Assembly: GCF_023053635.1 (NCBI RefSeq)
Contig: NC_086182.1
Location: 3,361,001 to 3,425,000 of the forward strand
DNA: 64,000 nucleotides
Direction: 5' to 3'
Origin: Elgaria multicarinata webbii
Taxonomy: Eukaryota > Chordata > Lepidosauria > Squamata > Anguidae
Positions 44,264 through 56,289 of this stretch are shown piece after piece (position 1 is the stretch's first letter; each line of letters opens with the position of its first letter). The notes beneath the pieces are model-generated. The model worked only from the letters and a program-made list of their open reading frames with translations. It made no database searches and was not told where the DNA came from. Position numbers and translations under genes: made by a program.

Positions 44264-44574
44264 GTCTTGTTCAGCCTTCCCATTTTTTAAATGCTTTTAA
44301 AACACTTTTATCTTCGTTCTCTGAACAGAGATAAGAATGAAGTTTCCCTGCTTAGTGGTGAAGAAAGCTTCCTCCCCCACCAATCTGGATTACTGTCTCA
44401 GTATTGCTAATAGTGGCAGTCTTTTCCCCAAAGCCTCGCTGATCAGCTGATCTGCAGGGAAAAGAGGGGGCTGTAGGTTGAGCACCCCTGCAGTAATATC
44501 TTGGATGGATAGTGATGAAATGACGATTGCAGAGATGTCCGCTTTGGTTCATACATTTCTTGTGAGTACCACGG

Positions 44575-44731
44575 GGTTTTTAACCCATCTTGTGGTTTTT
44601 AGGGTTGATTGTTTTAAATTGTTTTTGTATGTAAATGTTTTTTTTTTTACATTGCATTGTTACATTTTTAATCTTTTGTAAAACACCCAGAGAGCTTTGG
44701 CTATTAGGCAGTACAGAAATGTAATAAATAA
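44575..44731 (+). repeat. L2-type LINE 3' tail (segment copy 2)
   Basis: Duplicate of the L2 tail at 2680-2842, with a shorter T-rich stretch. Confidence 0.7.
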
Positions 44732-45213
44732 AGAATCTTAAAGATGAAATATATAATTTGAAGTAACCACTTTTTAGTGCAATCCCTCCTCGGAGTTGGT
44801 GTCTGCAACTTTTTCAGCACCTCTTTTTCACAACACCCTTTTCTAGTCTGAAGCAGGAGCCCACCAGTGGACAGCAAGGTCAGCTGGATATTGCAGCACC
44901 TAGGACAGCTCCCAGTGAGCAATTTGGTTCATCAAAATCTGTGAATCCACCGAAGCCTTTTATGCCTTAGTCCAGAGCCTTCTTCTCAGACCACACCCCT
45001 TCCTATGAAGTGGAAAGCCTTAAAGTGGGGACACAAATAATGTGGGGTCCCTACGCCACCAGGAAAAAAAACAGAAAGGAAAAGCACACTAGGAACGGGC
45101 TCTTTGGTTCCTGCCATAGAAGACTCATTCGTAGCGTGTCCCCGTTGCATCCTAGGAAGCTGTTGCACTGGGGCTTATTTCTGAGTAGACATGCATAGGA
45201 CCATGCATGATTT

Positions 45214-45217
<4 letters not shown>

Positions 45218-45255
<38 letters not shown>
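45218..45255. repeat. (TA)n microsatellite, segment copy 2
   Basis: Longer counterpart of the repeat at 3333-3361. Confidence 0.95.
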
Positions 45256-45257
<2 letters not shown>

Positions 45258-45828
45258 AGACCTGGAAAAAGTGCAGGAAATGGTAACTAAAACGATGAAG
45301 GGGCTGGAGCAATTCCCGTACAAGGGAAGATTAAAGCAGCTGGGATTGTTTAGCTTGGAAAAAAGAATGGAAGGGGGAGACATGATAGAAGTGTACAAAA
45401 TTATGCATGGTGCAGAGAATGTGGACATGGAGACACTTTTCTCCCTCTCCCATAATACTAGGACTTGGGATCATCCCATGATTAGTAGGAGATTCAGGAC
45501 AGATAAAAGGACGTACTTCTTCACACAGTGCATATTTAAACTATGGAATTCGCCACCACAAGATGTGGTGATGGGTCTAAAAGGGGCGGGATAAATTCCT
45601 GGAGGAGAAGGCTAGTTCTGATGGCTATGTGCAACTTCCAGTATTCGAGGCAGGAAGCCTGTGTGCACCAGTTGCTGGGGAACATGGGTGGGAGGGTGTT
45701 GCTGCACCATGTCCTGCTTTGCTGGTCCCTGGTCAACAGCTGGTTGGCCACTGTGTGGACAGAGTGCTGGACTAGATGGACCCTTGATCTGATCCAACAC
45801 GGCTCTTCTTATGTTCTTATTCCATCAG
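45256..45828 (+). repeat. CR1-family LINE 3' fragment (segment copy 2)
   Basis: Duplicate of 3362-3935, with the same ATGTTCTTAT-type end. Confidence 0.8.
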
Positions 45829-46496
45829 GTTTCCAATAAACCCACTATATCTAGCTTGCCCTTTAAAACCAGGCACTCCAACTCTCACATTGATGTGTAC
45901 AAATTACCTAGAATATACTTCTACATGCTGACAAATTCCAAGGATTTCCCAACACTCTGTGTAGGAATTACTGTCCTGCACAGAGTGTAGGATCATGGTA
46001 TATGATTCTAAGCAACAAAACATGTGCAGACACATGAGGAGAAGCGAGGCGGATGTGTATGAATTATGATCACTCACCAGCTTCCCCAACCCACCACCAG
46101 AAAAATATCTGTGGACACCCATGGTAGGTCGCTCTCGGAGGGTGAACTTACTGGTAGGGATGGCGGAGAAATTAGTCCAGTTCTCATTTAATGTGACTTT
46201 GCCTAATATTGCACTTTTAAACGAATGCACGAACCAAACAGAAAATCCATTATCCTTTGAAATTTGCACTTTTCTGAACTTTGCAATGGACATCTCCAGT
46301 CAAAAAAATGTGACCAACATAAGTAGTGTGGATTGCCTTTATTGTTGCTTACTTTTTGGTCTGTTGATTTTCACTTTGCTCTGTACTGGCTATTTCCCAG
46401 TAATACTGAATCTAATCTATGTTTATTGAATGGTTGCTTCTTTCTTATTGTATTATATTGATATGATTGGTGACAAATTGCTTTTTTTCTCCTCAG

Positions 46497-46744
46497 ATAT
46501 CGTATTTTGATAATGTAATTTTTACTTCGGCCACCGTTTGCCAATCGAGAGACGTCTTGCCCCTACTGGAACAGTCCTCCTCAGAAGAAAAGCGAGAGGC
46601 CCCCGAATCCCAGGCATCCCAGATCAAGGACTGCCCCGTTTGCAACCCCCAGTGCAGATGGGAGCACGTTCTGGAGAAAAAGTTTGCACCTTCCCAAAAT
46701 TGCCATCACATTAAAAAACAAATTAAAAAAAAAACGTTAAAAAG
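46497..46744 (+). pseudogene. Candidate internal exon, unrecognised (copy 2, frame altered)
   Basis: Counterpart of 4604-4855. The acceptor, the Cys/His cluster and the donor-like GTAAAA are kept, but it is 4 bases shorter inside the A-rich 3' part, so the phase-0 exit seen in copy 1 is lost. The first codons also differ (ISYFDN against ISVLDN). This argues that at least this copy is not under coding constraint. Confidence 0.25.
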
Positions 46745-46934
46745 GTAAAAATACTGATTCTCAGTTGGAGAAAACTGAGCCCTTCGGAAAAATCTGCATG
46801 GAAACAGAAGCCCTTCTTTCCACCAGAACTGGTGGATCCCATCCACCCTCCCTCCTCCCCTGAACTTACAGAGGGGAGCTCATGGTAAGAGTCTGAAGAG
46901 GGCACAACAGTGGCCCTCCTTTTGGGCCGCAACG

Positions 46935-47444
46935 TCACACTGGCCTGTCCAGATTATACTGGGTGGAGCTGGGGTGACGGCTGGCTTTGGAGGAGAGCCA
47001 CAGTTGAGGGGCGGCAGCTGGGGCTGTTTCGCTCTGAGCCTCAACCCAGCCAGGCTTGCGCTGCAGGGGTCCCTGTACATGTACGGGGAAGAAGCACCAG
47101 TGCCATACGTTTGAGACAGCAGGCCCAGGAGGGCTTGCCAGGCTGTTGAAGGACTCCAGAGATGGGACGTCAGGCACGGAGGCTCCTGCAGCTCCAGGAA
47201 ACACACCCTGGGGTGGAAAGGAATCGAGGTTCATGGAGTTGAAGAGCTGGAACCCTTTGCCATGCATGGGGGTGGCATGCAGTCCCTTGGGGGCCCAGGA
47301 GCTGTAGGCATAGCTTGGGTAGAGGTCCTCAGAAGGGCTCCCAGGCAAACCACTGAGCTGCGAGCCAAAGGGGCCTTTGCAGAGCTCCGTCTGCTGGTGG
47401 CGCGCCTTCTTCCACCACTTGGCTCTCCGGTTCTTAAACCAAAC
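46935..47444 (-). pseudogene. PITX3-like paired-type homeobox, last exon (copy 2)
   Basis: This is the duplicate of the exon at 5064-5573, with the same acceptor, length and stop (QYNLDRPV). Its helix 3 end reads VWFKNRRAKWWKKARHQQ: it keeps the family NRR where copy 1 has NRK, but has Trp for the Arg after KW. The OAR motif SLAGLRLRAKQ is again in a shifted frame, so the frame changes predate the duplication. The polypyrimidine tract upstream is an expanded GA/CT simple repeat (47447-47510). No upstream homeodomain exon was found between here and 56 kb on the minus strand. Each copy differs from PITX at different helix-3 positions, which fits relaxed constraint. Confidence 0.8.
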
Positions 47445-48065
47445 CTAGAGAGAGAAAGAGAGAGAGAGGGAGAGGGAGGGGGAGAGGGAGAGGGAGAGGG
47501 AGGGAGAAAACTGTACTCTTAAAGGCAGTGTTTAAATTCTTTCTGCAATATCTGCACCCCTGACAGACGAGGCCAGGAAGCCACTTCCAACATGATGGTG
47601 TGCATTCTCTTAATGGGAGTTGGGTGAGACCAGCACAAGAGGAGAATAACTTGGAGAAATGTAGGTTAGGCACTAATACTGGGGTCTACGACATGGTGCC
47701 TGCCAATCTCCCTACACTTCCTGATATATATATATATTAAAAAAGATATGTTAATTTAGAAAGGTGGTGTTTTTTTAAACTAGGAGACTGGCATGCTGCA
47801 AAATAAGATAGCCTTCCAGCATCATCTTGCCCAAGAATCTGATGTGGACCCCACAGGCATTCTTAGAAAATAAAAATGGGGGACTGCAGCCCAGCATGCC
47901 CAGACACACGGGGGTGGGGGTTTAATCTTGGGTGGCAGGGACTATCCTGGGATTTCTCTGCATATCACTCAGCACTCAAAACAGGAGGATCTGGAGGTAG
48001 TAGGAGAAATTGTAGTCAACAAGCAAAGCTTGAGCTTGAACGCACTCAGGGATCCCATCCCACTT

Positions 48066-48157
48066 TTGTTCATCTAGGTGACTCACAGGGGATCCAGTGC
48101 TCAGGCAGGGGCGAACCCGGGATGATCCTGGTATAAACCTTAGGTCTAGCTATGGCC
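48066..48157. mobile_element. Right part of MITE copy a in the duplicated segment
   Basis: This is the remnant of the 6297-6437 MITE in segment copy 2. The left arm and flanking DNA (174 bases, 6174-6347 in copy 1) are missing; the surviving right arm ends in TAGGTCTAGCTATGGCC. Confidence 0.8.
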
Positions 48158-48339
48158 ATAGTCTGCAATATCATCCAAGATGGTTTCCCACTAATTTGGA
48201 GGTAGAAGGAGAGGAGCGTGTGAGAGGAGGGAGAGGGGGAGGTTTCAGTACGGCACGCCTGCCTAGTGTGCAAAATAGTCTGGTGCCGGCCTTGGGTAGG
48301 AGGTTTTTAAAGAAACATGACAACTACGTGCACTGTGCT

Positions 48340-48716
48340 CAACATCTAAGGTCCTCCTCCGAGTGCCTACTCTGAGGGAAGCTCGGAGGATGGCAACAAG
48401 GGAGAGGGCCTTCTCAGTGGTGGCCCCCCAATTATGGAATGATCTCCCCAACGAGGCTCACCTGTCGCCAACATTGTTATCTTTTCGGCGCCAGGTCAAA
48501 ACTTTTCTCTTCTCCCAGGCAGTTAACAACAAATGCTGAGTTTTTAACTGACCCTAGAATAGTTGTTTAAAATGGATATTGTTGTTTTTATGCCTTTGAT
48601 GGTTTTAAATTTTTATATTTGTTTTAATGTTCACTGGTTTTAACCTTTGTACACCGCCCAGAGAGCTTCAGCTATGGGGCAGTATATAAATGTAATAAAT
48701 AAATAAATAAATAAAT
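48340..48716 (+). repeat. L2-type LINE 3' end
   Basis: ORF2 end (ARREGLLSGGPPIME-like frame, NDLPNEAHLSPTLLSFRRQ), then ACACCGCCCAGAGAGCTTCA and (AAATA)n. Confidence 0.85.
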
Positions 48717-49691
48717 AAAATGACCGCACAGTGGGGAATGCCACAGGTACGGGGGGGGGGGGGATTCTACTAATACTTGGTTCTCTGTTCTTTAGGCTCA
48801 AAAATTGTAAAACTGCAGATTAATATTTCTAGTTCATGCAGCAACGGTGTTTGTATTAATCAAATAGCAAATACATATTTTCCAACATGAAGACATTCCT
48901 CATATGCAATGCAATTCAGGCATTATGAGTGTGTGCACGTGCGTGTATGTGTGCATCGGCTTATGTTGTTTATACTTTGGAGTGGGGGCTCTATGGGAGT
49001 GACAAATGACTGAGCTAACCCCTGTGATATGCTTTAAGCATTGGAAATATGCCACACAAATGCTCAATTAGATGGTTGCCGTTAAATTGCAACAAGGAGG
49101 GAAAAGCATAAAAAGGCGTTTTTAGAAATATGAAATAGTTTGCATACTGTACTCTAATGACTGGGTGGATATTGTTCCCTGGCATAGTTACACACCAGTC
49201 AGAAATGGTTTAAGGCAGCTGTTCCAGTGTCTATCAGGTCCTGTGTATACTATAGATTGCATTACACGGAATATTCTGATGACATCTGCCGTTGCAAATT
49301 TCTTATTTCATTATAGTTTCCTACTCAGGTGTCACAAGAATTCCCAGGGCTCCCCAGAGAGGCAATCTGGCACAAGTCTCCACAGCTTGCGGAGACCAGC
49401 ACTCCGTAAAAGTGGAAGGTTTCCTGCTTCAGAAAGGCCAGTAATATTCTGCAAAATGTGCCCGGCGTCAATGCAGGTAAGTGGCTTTTCCCAGGGATGG
49501 TTATGTTATATGTTGAATCTGTGAGAAATGGGTGAATATGTTACTTTTTCATATATTGCAATGTTTATCATAAGGAGAAAATATAATGGCTAATGCGTTA
49601 TTAAAATATTATTATAAGGGCTTCTGAAAAGGGTCAGCCTAAAGCAATGCTATAACTGAAGCATTATAAGAAAAACAAGAAACATAGCAGG
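48717..49691. other. No assigned feature
   Basis: Contains a G-run near 48751 and TG-rich DNA near 48930. An ORF at 49165-49524 shows no recognisable family residues. Confidence 0.5.
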
Positions 49692-50237
49692 TGTAGGGCT
49701 TCAGTTGAAATAGTAAGAAGTTGTGGTCAGGCTTGTGGTCAGAAGAGTTAGATAAACTAGGCACAGGCTGAAACATACTTGTCAGTTTTCAGAACTTATG
49801 GCTTTATGGTTGGAAGAAAGAGAGAGGAACTTGAACACATCTCTTAACGTTCGAAACTCATGACCTTGTGGTTACATGATGGGAGGGGGAGATTAATAAA
49901 GAGTGATTAAGAAAGTATGCTCAGAGGAATCAAAACCAAATATGGGCATAAGTAAATAAGAGTGGGTGGAATATCAAATGAAGGAAGCAGGGAGGTAAAC
50001 AGGGGAGGGGCCAGCAGGCGTACCGGGATAGGCTGTAACCCCTTGAGTCTCTAACCAATGGAGTGATAGGGGAGGGACCACTTCGGCCAGGCTAAGGGAT
50101 AAAATGGTTTTGCTCTAACTGGTAGGTGTGCCTACCTGCCTAGACACCCAAACTTGCAAGTTTGCTCAATAAAGCAGAGTGTTTAAACTTTCACCACTTT
50201 GTCCAAGCATTTTCATTTCAAAATCGTGTTTCTAACA
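49692..50237 (+). mobile_element. Probable solo LTR of an endogenous retrovirus (fossil)
   Basis: About 546 bp beginning TG and ending CA. It has a TATA-like GGGATAAAATGG near 50095 and a CAATAAAG poly(A) signal near 50167, the order expected in an LTR. No internal retroviral coding region lies beside it, so it is a fossil solo LTR. No clear target duplication was found, so the exact ends are uncertain. Confidence 0.55.
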
Positions 50238-50304
50238 AATCCAAAAAGTTTTCCTCTCTGTGCTTAATAGCAGTTCCAGGAGGAACGTATGCATTACACT
50301 GCCA

Positions 50305-50383
50305 TAATCAAAACTTATGGCTTTATGGTTGGAAGGAAGAGAGAGGAACTTGAACACATCTCTTAACGTTCGAAACTCATGCT
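50305..50383 (+). mobile_element. Fragment of the same LTR family (fossil)
   Basis: About 75 bases repeat 49795-49862 (CTTATGGCTTTATGGTTGGA, then ACACATCTCTTAACGTTCG). It is a broken piece of the element next to the solo LTR. Confidence 0.6.
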
Positions 50384-51609
50384 CCCACAACTGCACGGGC
50401 CCAATAGCATAAGACATTTTTACATGAGGCATTTATCGTGCACTTGCAATTATTGACTTGTAGAAATTTGTAGGTCCTTTTCGTGATATCATCAACCTCC
50501 AGTGCCTCTCTTGTCATTTCTTAGGTTTATTCTGCCATTTTAAAAATCGTCAAAAATGCAGTAGCGACCCACCACCTCCAAAACCCGCCATGAAACAGGT
50601 GGTTTAATTGAAGAATCACATGATATTTTAGAAATCTTGCAGCGCCATCTATTGGCTGTATAAATGTAACATGTGGGACATACCCACAAAGGAACCGGGG
50701 GGGGGAACAGTGGTGGGGGGAAGTGCGTGTATTATGCCCATTGTAAATCCGAAAAGACTCTGGAAGACAAAGCCCTGGTAAGGCTGCAGGATTTTTCTTT
50801 AATGTAAAGAAGCCCATACTGCTGTCTAGCTCAAACTTAACATGCACTTTGGCCTTTAAAGTTAAGACACATGGATAGTGCTTACTTTCTGGGAAAAACG
50901 TGGCGTGGGGTGTCCATCTCTTGGAAATCACTCCCCTGTTACTTGGAAACCCTTCCCCTGATGTCTGGTGTGCAGAAACTCTTCTGTAGTTGCACCCTAA
51001 GTGCGGGATGCACTCTGCACTTGCTCAGGGCACTTCATAGAATCATAGAATAGTAGAGCTGGAAGGGGCCTATAAGGCCACTTTTTCTATTCTTCCTTCT
51101 AAGGAGCTGAATCTGAGCCCTTGAGAAAAAATCAACCCTGAATGTAGAGAGTCAGGCGAGAGTTTTGTTGCTATAAGAATAGCATAAGAACTACAGCATA
51201 AAGGGTGTGTGTGTGTGTGTGTGTCTTTTTAACCCTTTCTGAGCACTGCAGTTTTGAGGAAAATCACCCCTGAAGTTGCTATTTGGCATGGGAGGAGCGC
51301 GCCATTGGCACAAATATGAGACAGTCTTCCCCAACTTAGTGCCCTCCAGATGTGTTAGACTACAGCTCCCATAATCCCCATCCACCATACCTGTCTTTAA
51401 ATAAAGGTTCTAAATCACATGGATGCATTACATACATGTAAACCAGGCACCCATACGACAGATCTTTTGGAATGGAACTTTGGGCACAGAGGAAAACCTA
51501 ACACCCCAGAGTTGAAAGAAATCAATTGCCAGATAGGTCCTTGAAAGCAATTATTTCTTCGTTAAAGTCAAATTTATATGTCCAGCGACTCCGCAAGTAG
51601 GGTTACATT
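50384..51609. other. Mostly unassigned; short CR1 and SINE-like pieces
   Basis: A 45-bp minus-strand CR1 end lies at 51035-51080, a (GT)n at 51206-51224, and at 51328-51391 an inverse of the ACATCTGGAGG/GGAGTTGTAGTCC motif also seen near 63305. Nothing coding recognised. Confidence 0.5.
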
Positions 51610-51611
51610 GG

Positions 51612-53163
51612 ACTAGTTTCAGTTTGTGAGTACCAAGGACGTGGACAAGCTGCTTGGAGGAGTGAGAAAAACGACTTGCCCTCTTGATCCCTGTCCTTCT
51701 TGGTTGGTCGCCCAGGGAGGAGATGCAGTTACATCACAATTACAATGTATTATTAATGCATCTCTCAGGGAGGGGAGTTTTCCATCATGCTTAAAAGAAG
51801 CGGTGGTACGTCCGCTTCTAAAAAAGCCCTCCCTGGACCCCCTGGATTTTAATAACTATAGACCAATATCAAATCTCCCATTTGGGGGCAAGGTGATCGA
51901 GAGAGTGGCTGCAAACCAACTCCAAGCAGTTTTGGATGACACAGATTTTCTAGACCCATTTCAAACCGGCTTCAGAGCAGGATACGGAGTTGAGACAGCT
52001 ATGGTCGCCTTAGCGGATGATCTACGCCTGAGTATTGACAGGGGGAGTGTGTCCCTGATGCTGCTTTTGGACAGCTGCTCCTCAAAGAAGGAGCTGCTGT
52101 GTGGCGTACCACAAGGTGCCATCCTTTCCCCAATGCTATTTAATATTTACATGAAACCTCTGGGAGAGATCATCTGGAGGCATGGGGCGAGATGCTATCA
52201 GTATGCTGATGAAACCCAAATATATTTCTCTATGCCTTCGACAACAGCGTCAGTTAAGGATAGTGTGTCTTCTCTGAATGAATGCTTAGAGGCGGTAAAG
52301 GGGTGGATGAGGAAAAACAAACTGAAGCTGAATCCAGACAAGACGGAGGTGCTTACTGTCAAAGGCCCCAACCTGGGTTTGGGGGTGTGTCAACCGGTTC
52401 TGGATGGGGTTACACTCCCCCTGAAAGACTGGGTTCGCAGCTTGGGGGTGCTTCTGCATCTGTCGCTCCAAATGACAACCCAGATAGATATGATGGCCAG
52501 GAGTGCCTATATCAGCTTCAGCTGTTACGCCAGCTGTGCCCCTTCCTAGAGTCGGAAGACCTAAAGACAGTAGTGCACATGCTGGTAACTTCGAGGCTTG
52601 ACTTCTGCAATGCGTTCTACATAGGGCTACCTTTGTACCTAGTCCAAAATATGTTTGTACTTAGTTCAAAATATGGCAGCAGCGAGGCTGGTCGGTACAC
52701 CTGAGGGTGACCATATTACACCAGTTTTAAAATCTCTTCACTGGCTGCCAATTAGTTTCCGGGCGAAGTATAAAGTGTTGGTTATCACCTTTAAAGCCCT
52801 ACATGGTTTGGGTCCAGGCTACCTGCAGGATCGCCTTCTCCCGTACAATCCGCCCCGCACACTCAGGTCCTCTGGGAAGAATCTACTTCAGAGTCAACCC
52901 AAACTAGGCTGACGGGTATTACCCAGAGGACCTTCTCTTCTGCTGCTCCCAGACTGTGGAATGGCCTGCTGGAGGAGATTCGTCAACTTGACAGTCTTTT
53001 AGCATTTAAAAAAGCAATAAAGACTGATCTATTCCGGCAGGCCTATCCAGTGGAATTTTAGAATGTTTTTAGGATGTTTTAATCATGTATGCTATATTTT
53101 AAATCAGTTTTTAATGTGTTTTATATTCACTGTAGTTCCCCGCCTCGGAACTACAGAAATCGG

Positions 53164-53192
<29 letters not shown>
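51612..53192 (+). repeat. L2-type LINE, long 5'-truncated copy with internal deletion
   Basis: ORF2 is open from 51626 to 52549 with LREGSFPSCLKEAVVRPLLK, NNYRPISNLPFGGKVIERVA, FQTGFRAGYGVETAMVALAD, LLCGVPQGAILSPMLFNIYM and YQYADETQIYFS. The block between LMLLLD and SCSSKKELL lacks the usual AAFDTVNH segment, so about 60 codons are deleted in frame. The catalytic motif reads YADE where YADD is normal, which would impair polymerase activity. It ends in an (ATC)n tail. Confidence 0.9.
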
Positions 53193-53194
<2 letters not shown>

Positions 53195-55665
53195 TCCCCA
53201 CATGCTGCAAAACCACCATTTTGCACCAGTTTTGTTTTCCTTTTGGTTGCTTCTCTGATCTCTTCTTCAGATATAGGTTGGCTCACAAGTTCCTGCGGGT
53301 GTCTGCAATTGTCCGTTTACTTTGGGTAGAGTTTTTTTCATGTGTAAAGGTCAGTATAAAACTTGCAATGGCTTAATTAATTTGGGATGCATCATTCTTG
53401 CTGCCAAGTCAGGTGATGTGGCAGCGGTGGTGCTTATGGAGTTTTTGTTTTCTGTCACTTTGTTGCTGAATTTGTAGAAATTATGTTGGAGGTACATTAA
53501 GGAGGTTTGCATTCTGTCTATTTCTAGAGCTTCGAGTTCTTTTTTACTTGTCAACACGACATATGTTACACCCTGTGATATATTCTATTAATACATTTTA
53601 AAATATCTTTTGTTAGCTTTGTTCTGTTTTGTCCCCATTTTATGAGGAGCTCTTTTTGTAGTACAGCTGTTAAAGTGTCACACAGTAAAGCAGGAGAGGC
53701 GGATGAGTGTGAATTACTATATAAATGTTGCCTATTCTTTAATTTTTCTCTGTTGTCTAATAGACTACAGTTTACTCACCATAGAGCTTCTGGACAAAAA
53801 AGAGGTCAGAGTTTCGTTACAATGCTAAGTGGGGGTGGGGGGTGGAGTGAGACTCTTTTTTAAAAAGGAAAGCGAACACCTGAAGCTATCAAGGACCGCG
53901 CTGTGCTCCAAGCATACAGCTATTGCACGTGTGGTAGTGCAGGCTGCACAAGAGAGAAAAGTTGCGCCTCCTTTGTGACAATCTCCCAGTGTCCTGCTAT
54001 ATATCCCGCTGACAATGTTTACCCAAGCTTTAAAAAGGGAGCTTTGCATTGCATTTGACCTGGACAAACAGAATTCAGAAGCATCTTGCTTGGTAGAGCA
54101 GAAAAAAAACCTCTGCTCCATGGCAGCGGAGGTGAACGTTGAAGCAAAGAGAATCAAAACGGACAGTTGTGAGCATCAGCCCTGTGGACAATGCATTCTT
54201 TGGAAGACATCCTGGGTAGATCACACAGCACAGACATTCAGGACCCTGGAGAGCTCCATGATCTGGGGACCCTTGTGTTTCAGGACCCTGGACAGATAAT
54301 CTAATTGATTGCGGAATTTACTATCCTGGACAATGGGAACACTACTCAGACAACCAATACATTATAGATGTCATGATACACCATTAAGACCATGGAAAAG
54401 AGGCTAAATGTAACCCCAGAAGATCTTGGTAAGCTTCTTCAAGAGCACAATATGTCCACGCAAGAATTCATGGCCTAAGTCTTGGTGTACATCCCTAAGC
54501 CGCATCTTCATGCCATAATCATTTTACTCAAGCTCTACATATTTCTGTTGGACCTTCGTGGAAACGGTCTGGTCTATATTATGGAAAAGCCATTAGGACT
54601 GTGACCAATATTTTTATCTCTCCCTTGCCTTGCAACAAACTGCTGGTAACTTTCTTCTGAATTCCCATCCCTTCACACTCCTGCAGCATATTTTCCTTAA
54701 GTCTTGAGTTAGATATTTCTATTCCATTCAATAATTTGAAATCCTCCAGTTTAAATTCTTATAACTTTGTTATAACTTATAAGTTATAACTTATAACTTA
54801 ATCAAAATATTACCGTATTAGGCTTGCATTGGTATCTAGCTGAATTCCATACAGTGTACTGTCCTTAATTCTGTAGGAACTTTTCCTAATGGACCCTCCT
54901 AGAAATAACTTGGGAGTGGTGCAAACCTGCACCATGCTGACTGCTCACAAGCATTTCTACTAGGTGTTGGGTGGATTGCGCCCGGTTCCAATGGCAGTGG
55001 GATGTGAGCTATTAATTCTCATGTGTTTTTACTTAAAGACTATGTTTCGAATGCAGAAGGAAAAGAGGAGCAATCCCTCCCCCAAAGAATAAGGAGGAGC
55101 AAAGCTAAAAAATAAATTAAGTATCTTCAGAATGCTTTATTTTGATGAATTGTTTAACCATCCGTTTGGGGTTTGTTCATGTTCTCTTCAATGGTTAACT
55201 TGGTGGTGTTTCCTCAAATGCCCCTGGAGTCGACAACCAGTCAAAACACATCAGGCATTTCTCACACCACAATCCATTTCTATTTGTGAGCACAAGTCTG
55301 AGGACTCTGGTGTAGCTTCCTGCCATCGCACCCTTAACAAGAGCCCTAGGACATGTATGACTCAGGTCTCTCCCTCTAGATGGACTGACTGTGCTAGAAT
55401 GTAGTTACAGAACCAAGCACCTTGGCACTGAGATAGGGAAGTGCACATCACTAACTAAGCACAGAGAATCTGAAACTATGGTTCTGTGGTTTGTTGTAGG
55501 TCCCACTTGTCAAAATTTAATAGCAACCTGGTCCTTCTCAAAATTCTCTTTAATGCTTACAGAACACCACATAGATATTGCTTCCAATTTCATAGCATTT
55601 CTCAGATGAACTTCACCTGAGTCAATTGTGTGCAACATCCATGATCATGGCTCTAGTTCATAGAA
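53193..55665. other. Unassigned; ORF at 54015-54299 unrecognised
   Basis: An ATG frame of 94 codons (MFTQALKRELCIAFDLDKQN start) follows a CTATATATCC TATA-like stretch. No domain, and no conserved partner exon. CAGGACCCTGGA is repeated within it. It may be chance. The rest shows only short frames and a small ATAACTTATAAGTTATAAC palindrome near 54775. Confidence 0.3.
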
Positions 55666-55806
55666 TTGTATCATAGAGTTACAGAATAGTAGAGTTGGAA
55701 GGGGCTATGAGACCATCGAGTCCAACCCCCTGTTCATTGCAGGAATCTACCTTAAAGCATACCTGACAGATGACTGTCCAGCTGCCTCTTGAAGGCCTCT
55801 AGTGTG
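55666..55806 (-). repeat. CR1 3' terminal fragment, minus strand
   Basis: AGAATAGTAGAGTTGGAAGG through CTGCCTCTTGAAGGCCTCTA, 5'-truncated. Confidence 0.9.
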
Positions 55807-56289
55807 AGAATGAATGTCTGCATTTATGGTATATTCAGCAGAATGTCAGAATGTGCAGATTTAGTGTAACAAAATTGGCCCAAGACTGTGACACCCAAGA
55901 TGGAAATTTAGAAGCCTGCATTAAAATGACACTGAATTTGACAACCTTTTCAGTCCACTCTCTGACTCTGAGGATTTCAACTGACACTACAAAAATGTAA
56001 TGCATGTAATTGCAGCCATACTGGCTAGAAATTTCATTTTTAAAAGTTTAGAGCATGGACTTTGATATCCAGTACCATGCTGTGTCATTTTTCTCTGCTT
56101 CCACAGAATCAGAGCTAATATGCAGCCCTGCAAATGACATAACTCCCCAAAGACAAAGTGTTTTCAAACTTTCAGAGAAGTGTTGTTTTCACCCCTCAAC
56201 AGATCTGTGGCAATAAAAGAAATCAAGGCTGGGAGAATTCTTTCTTCAAACACAATTCCTAAAGACAGGATCCAAAGAGGAGACAGGAC
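55807..56289. other. No assigned feature
   Basis: Lies just past the inferred GMCL1 poly(A) site. Nothing recognised. Confidence 0.5.

Larger units (their letters stand above)
41733..48242. repeat. Segmental duplication, copy 2
   Basis: This is the second copy of 1-6531, collinear and in direct orientation. It differs by a CR1 fragment inserted at 43444-43584, a longer GT repeat at 43822-43864, a deletion near 48066 that removes half of a MITE, and scattered substitutions. After 48242 the sequence no longer matches copy 1. The simplest reading is a tandem duplication of a unit of about 41.7 kb whose right breakpoint is at 6531/48242. A false duplication from two assembled haplotypes is the alternative. 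Confidence 0.95.

Noticed and set aside
54015-54299. 94-residue ORF behind a TATA-like stretch considered as a small gene
   Set aside because: No domain, no conserved partner and no poly(A) signal placed; listed only as unassigned.
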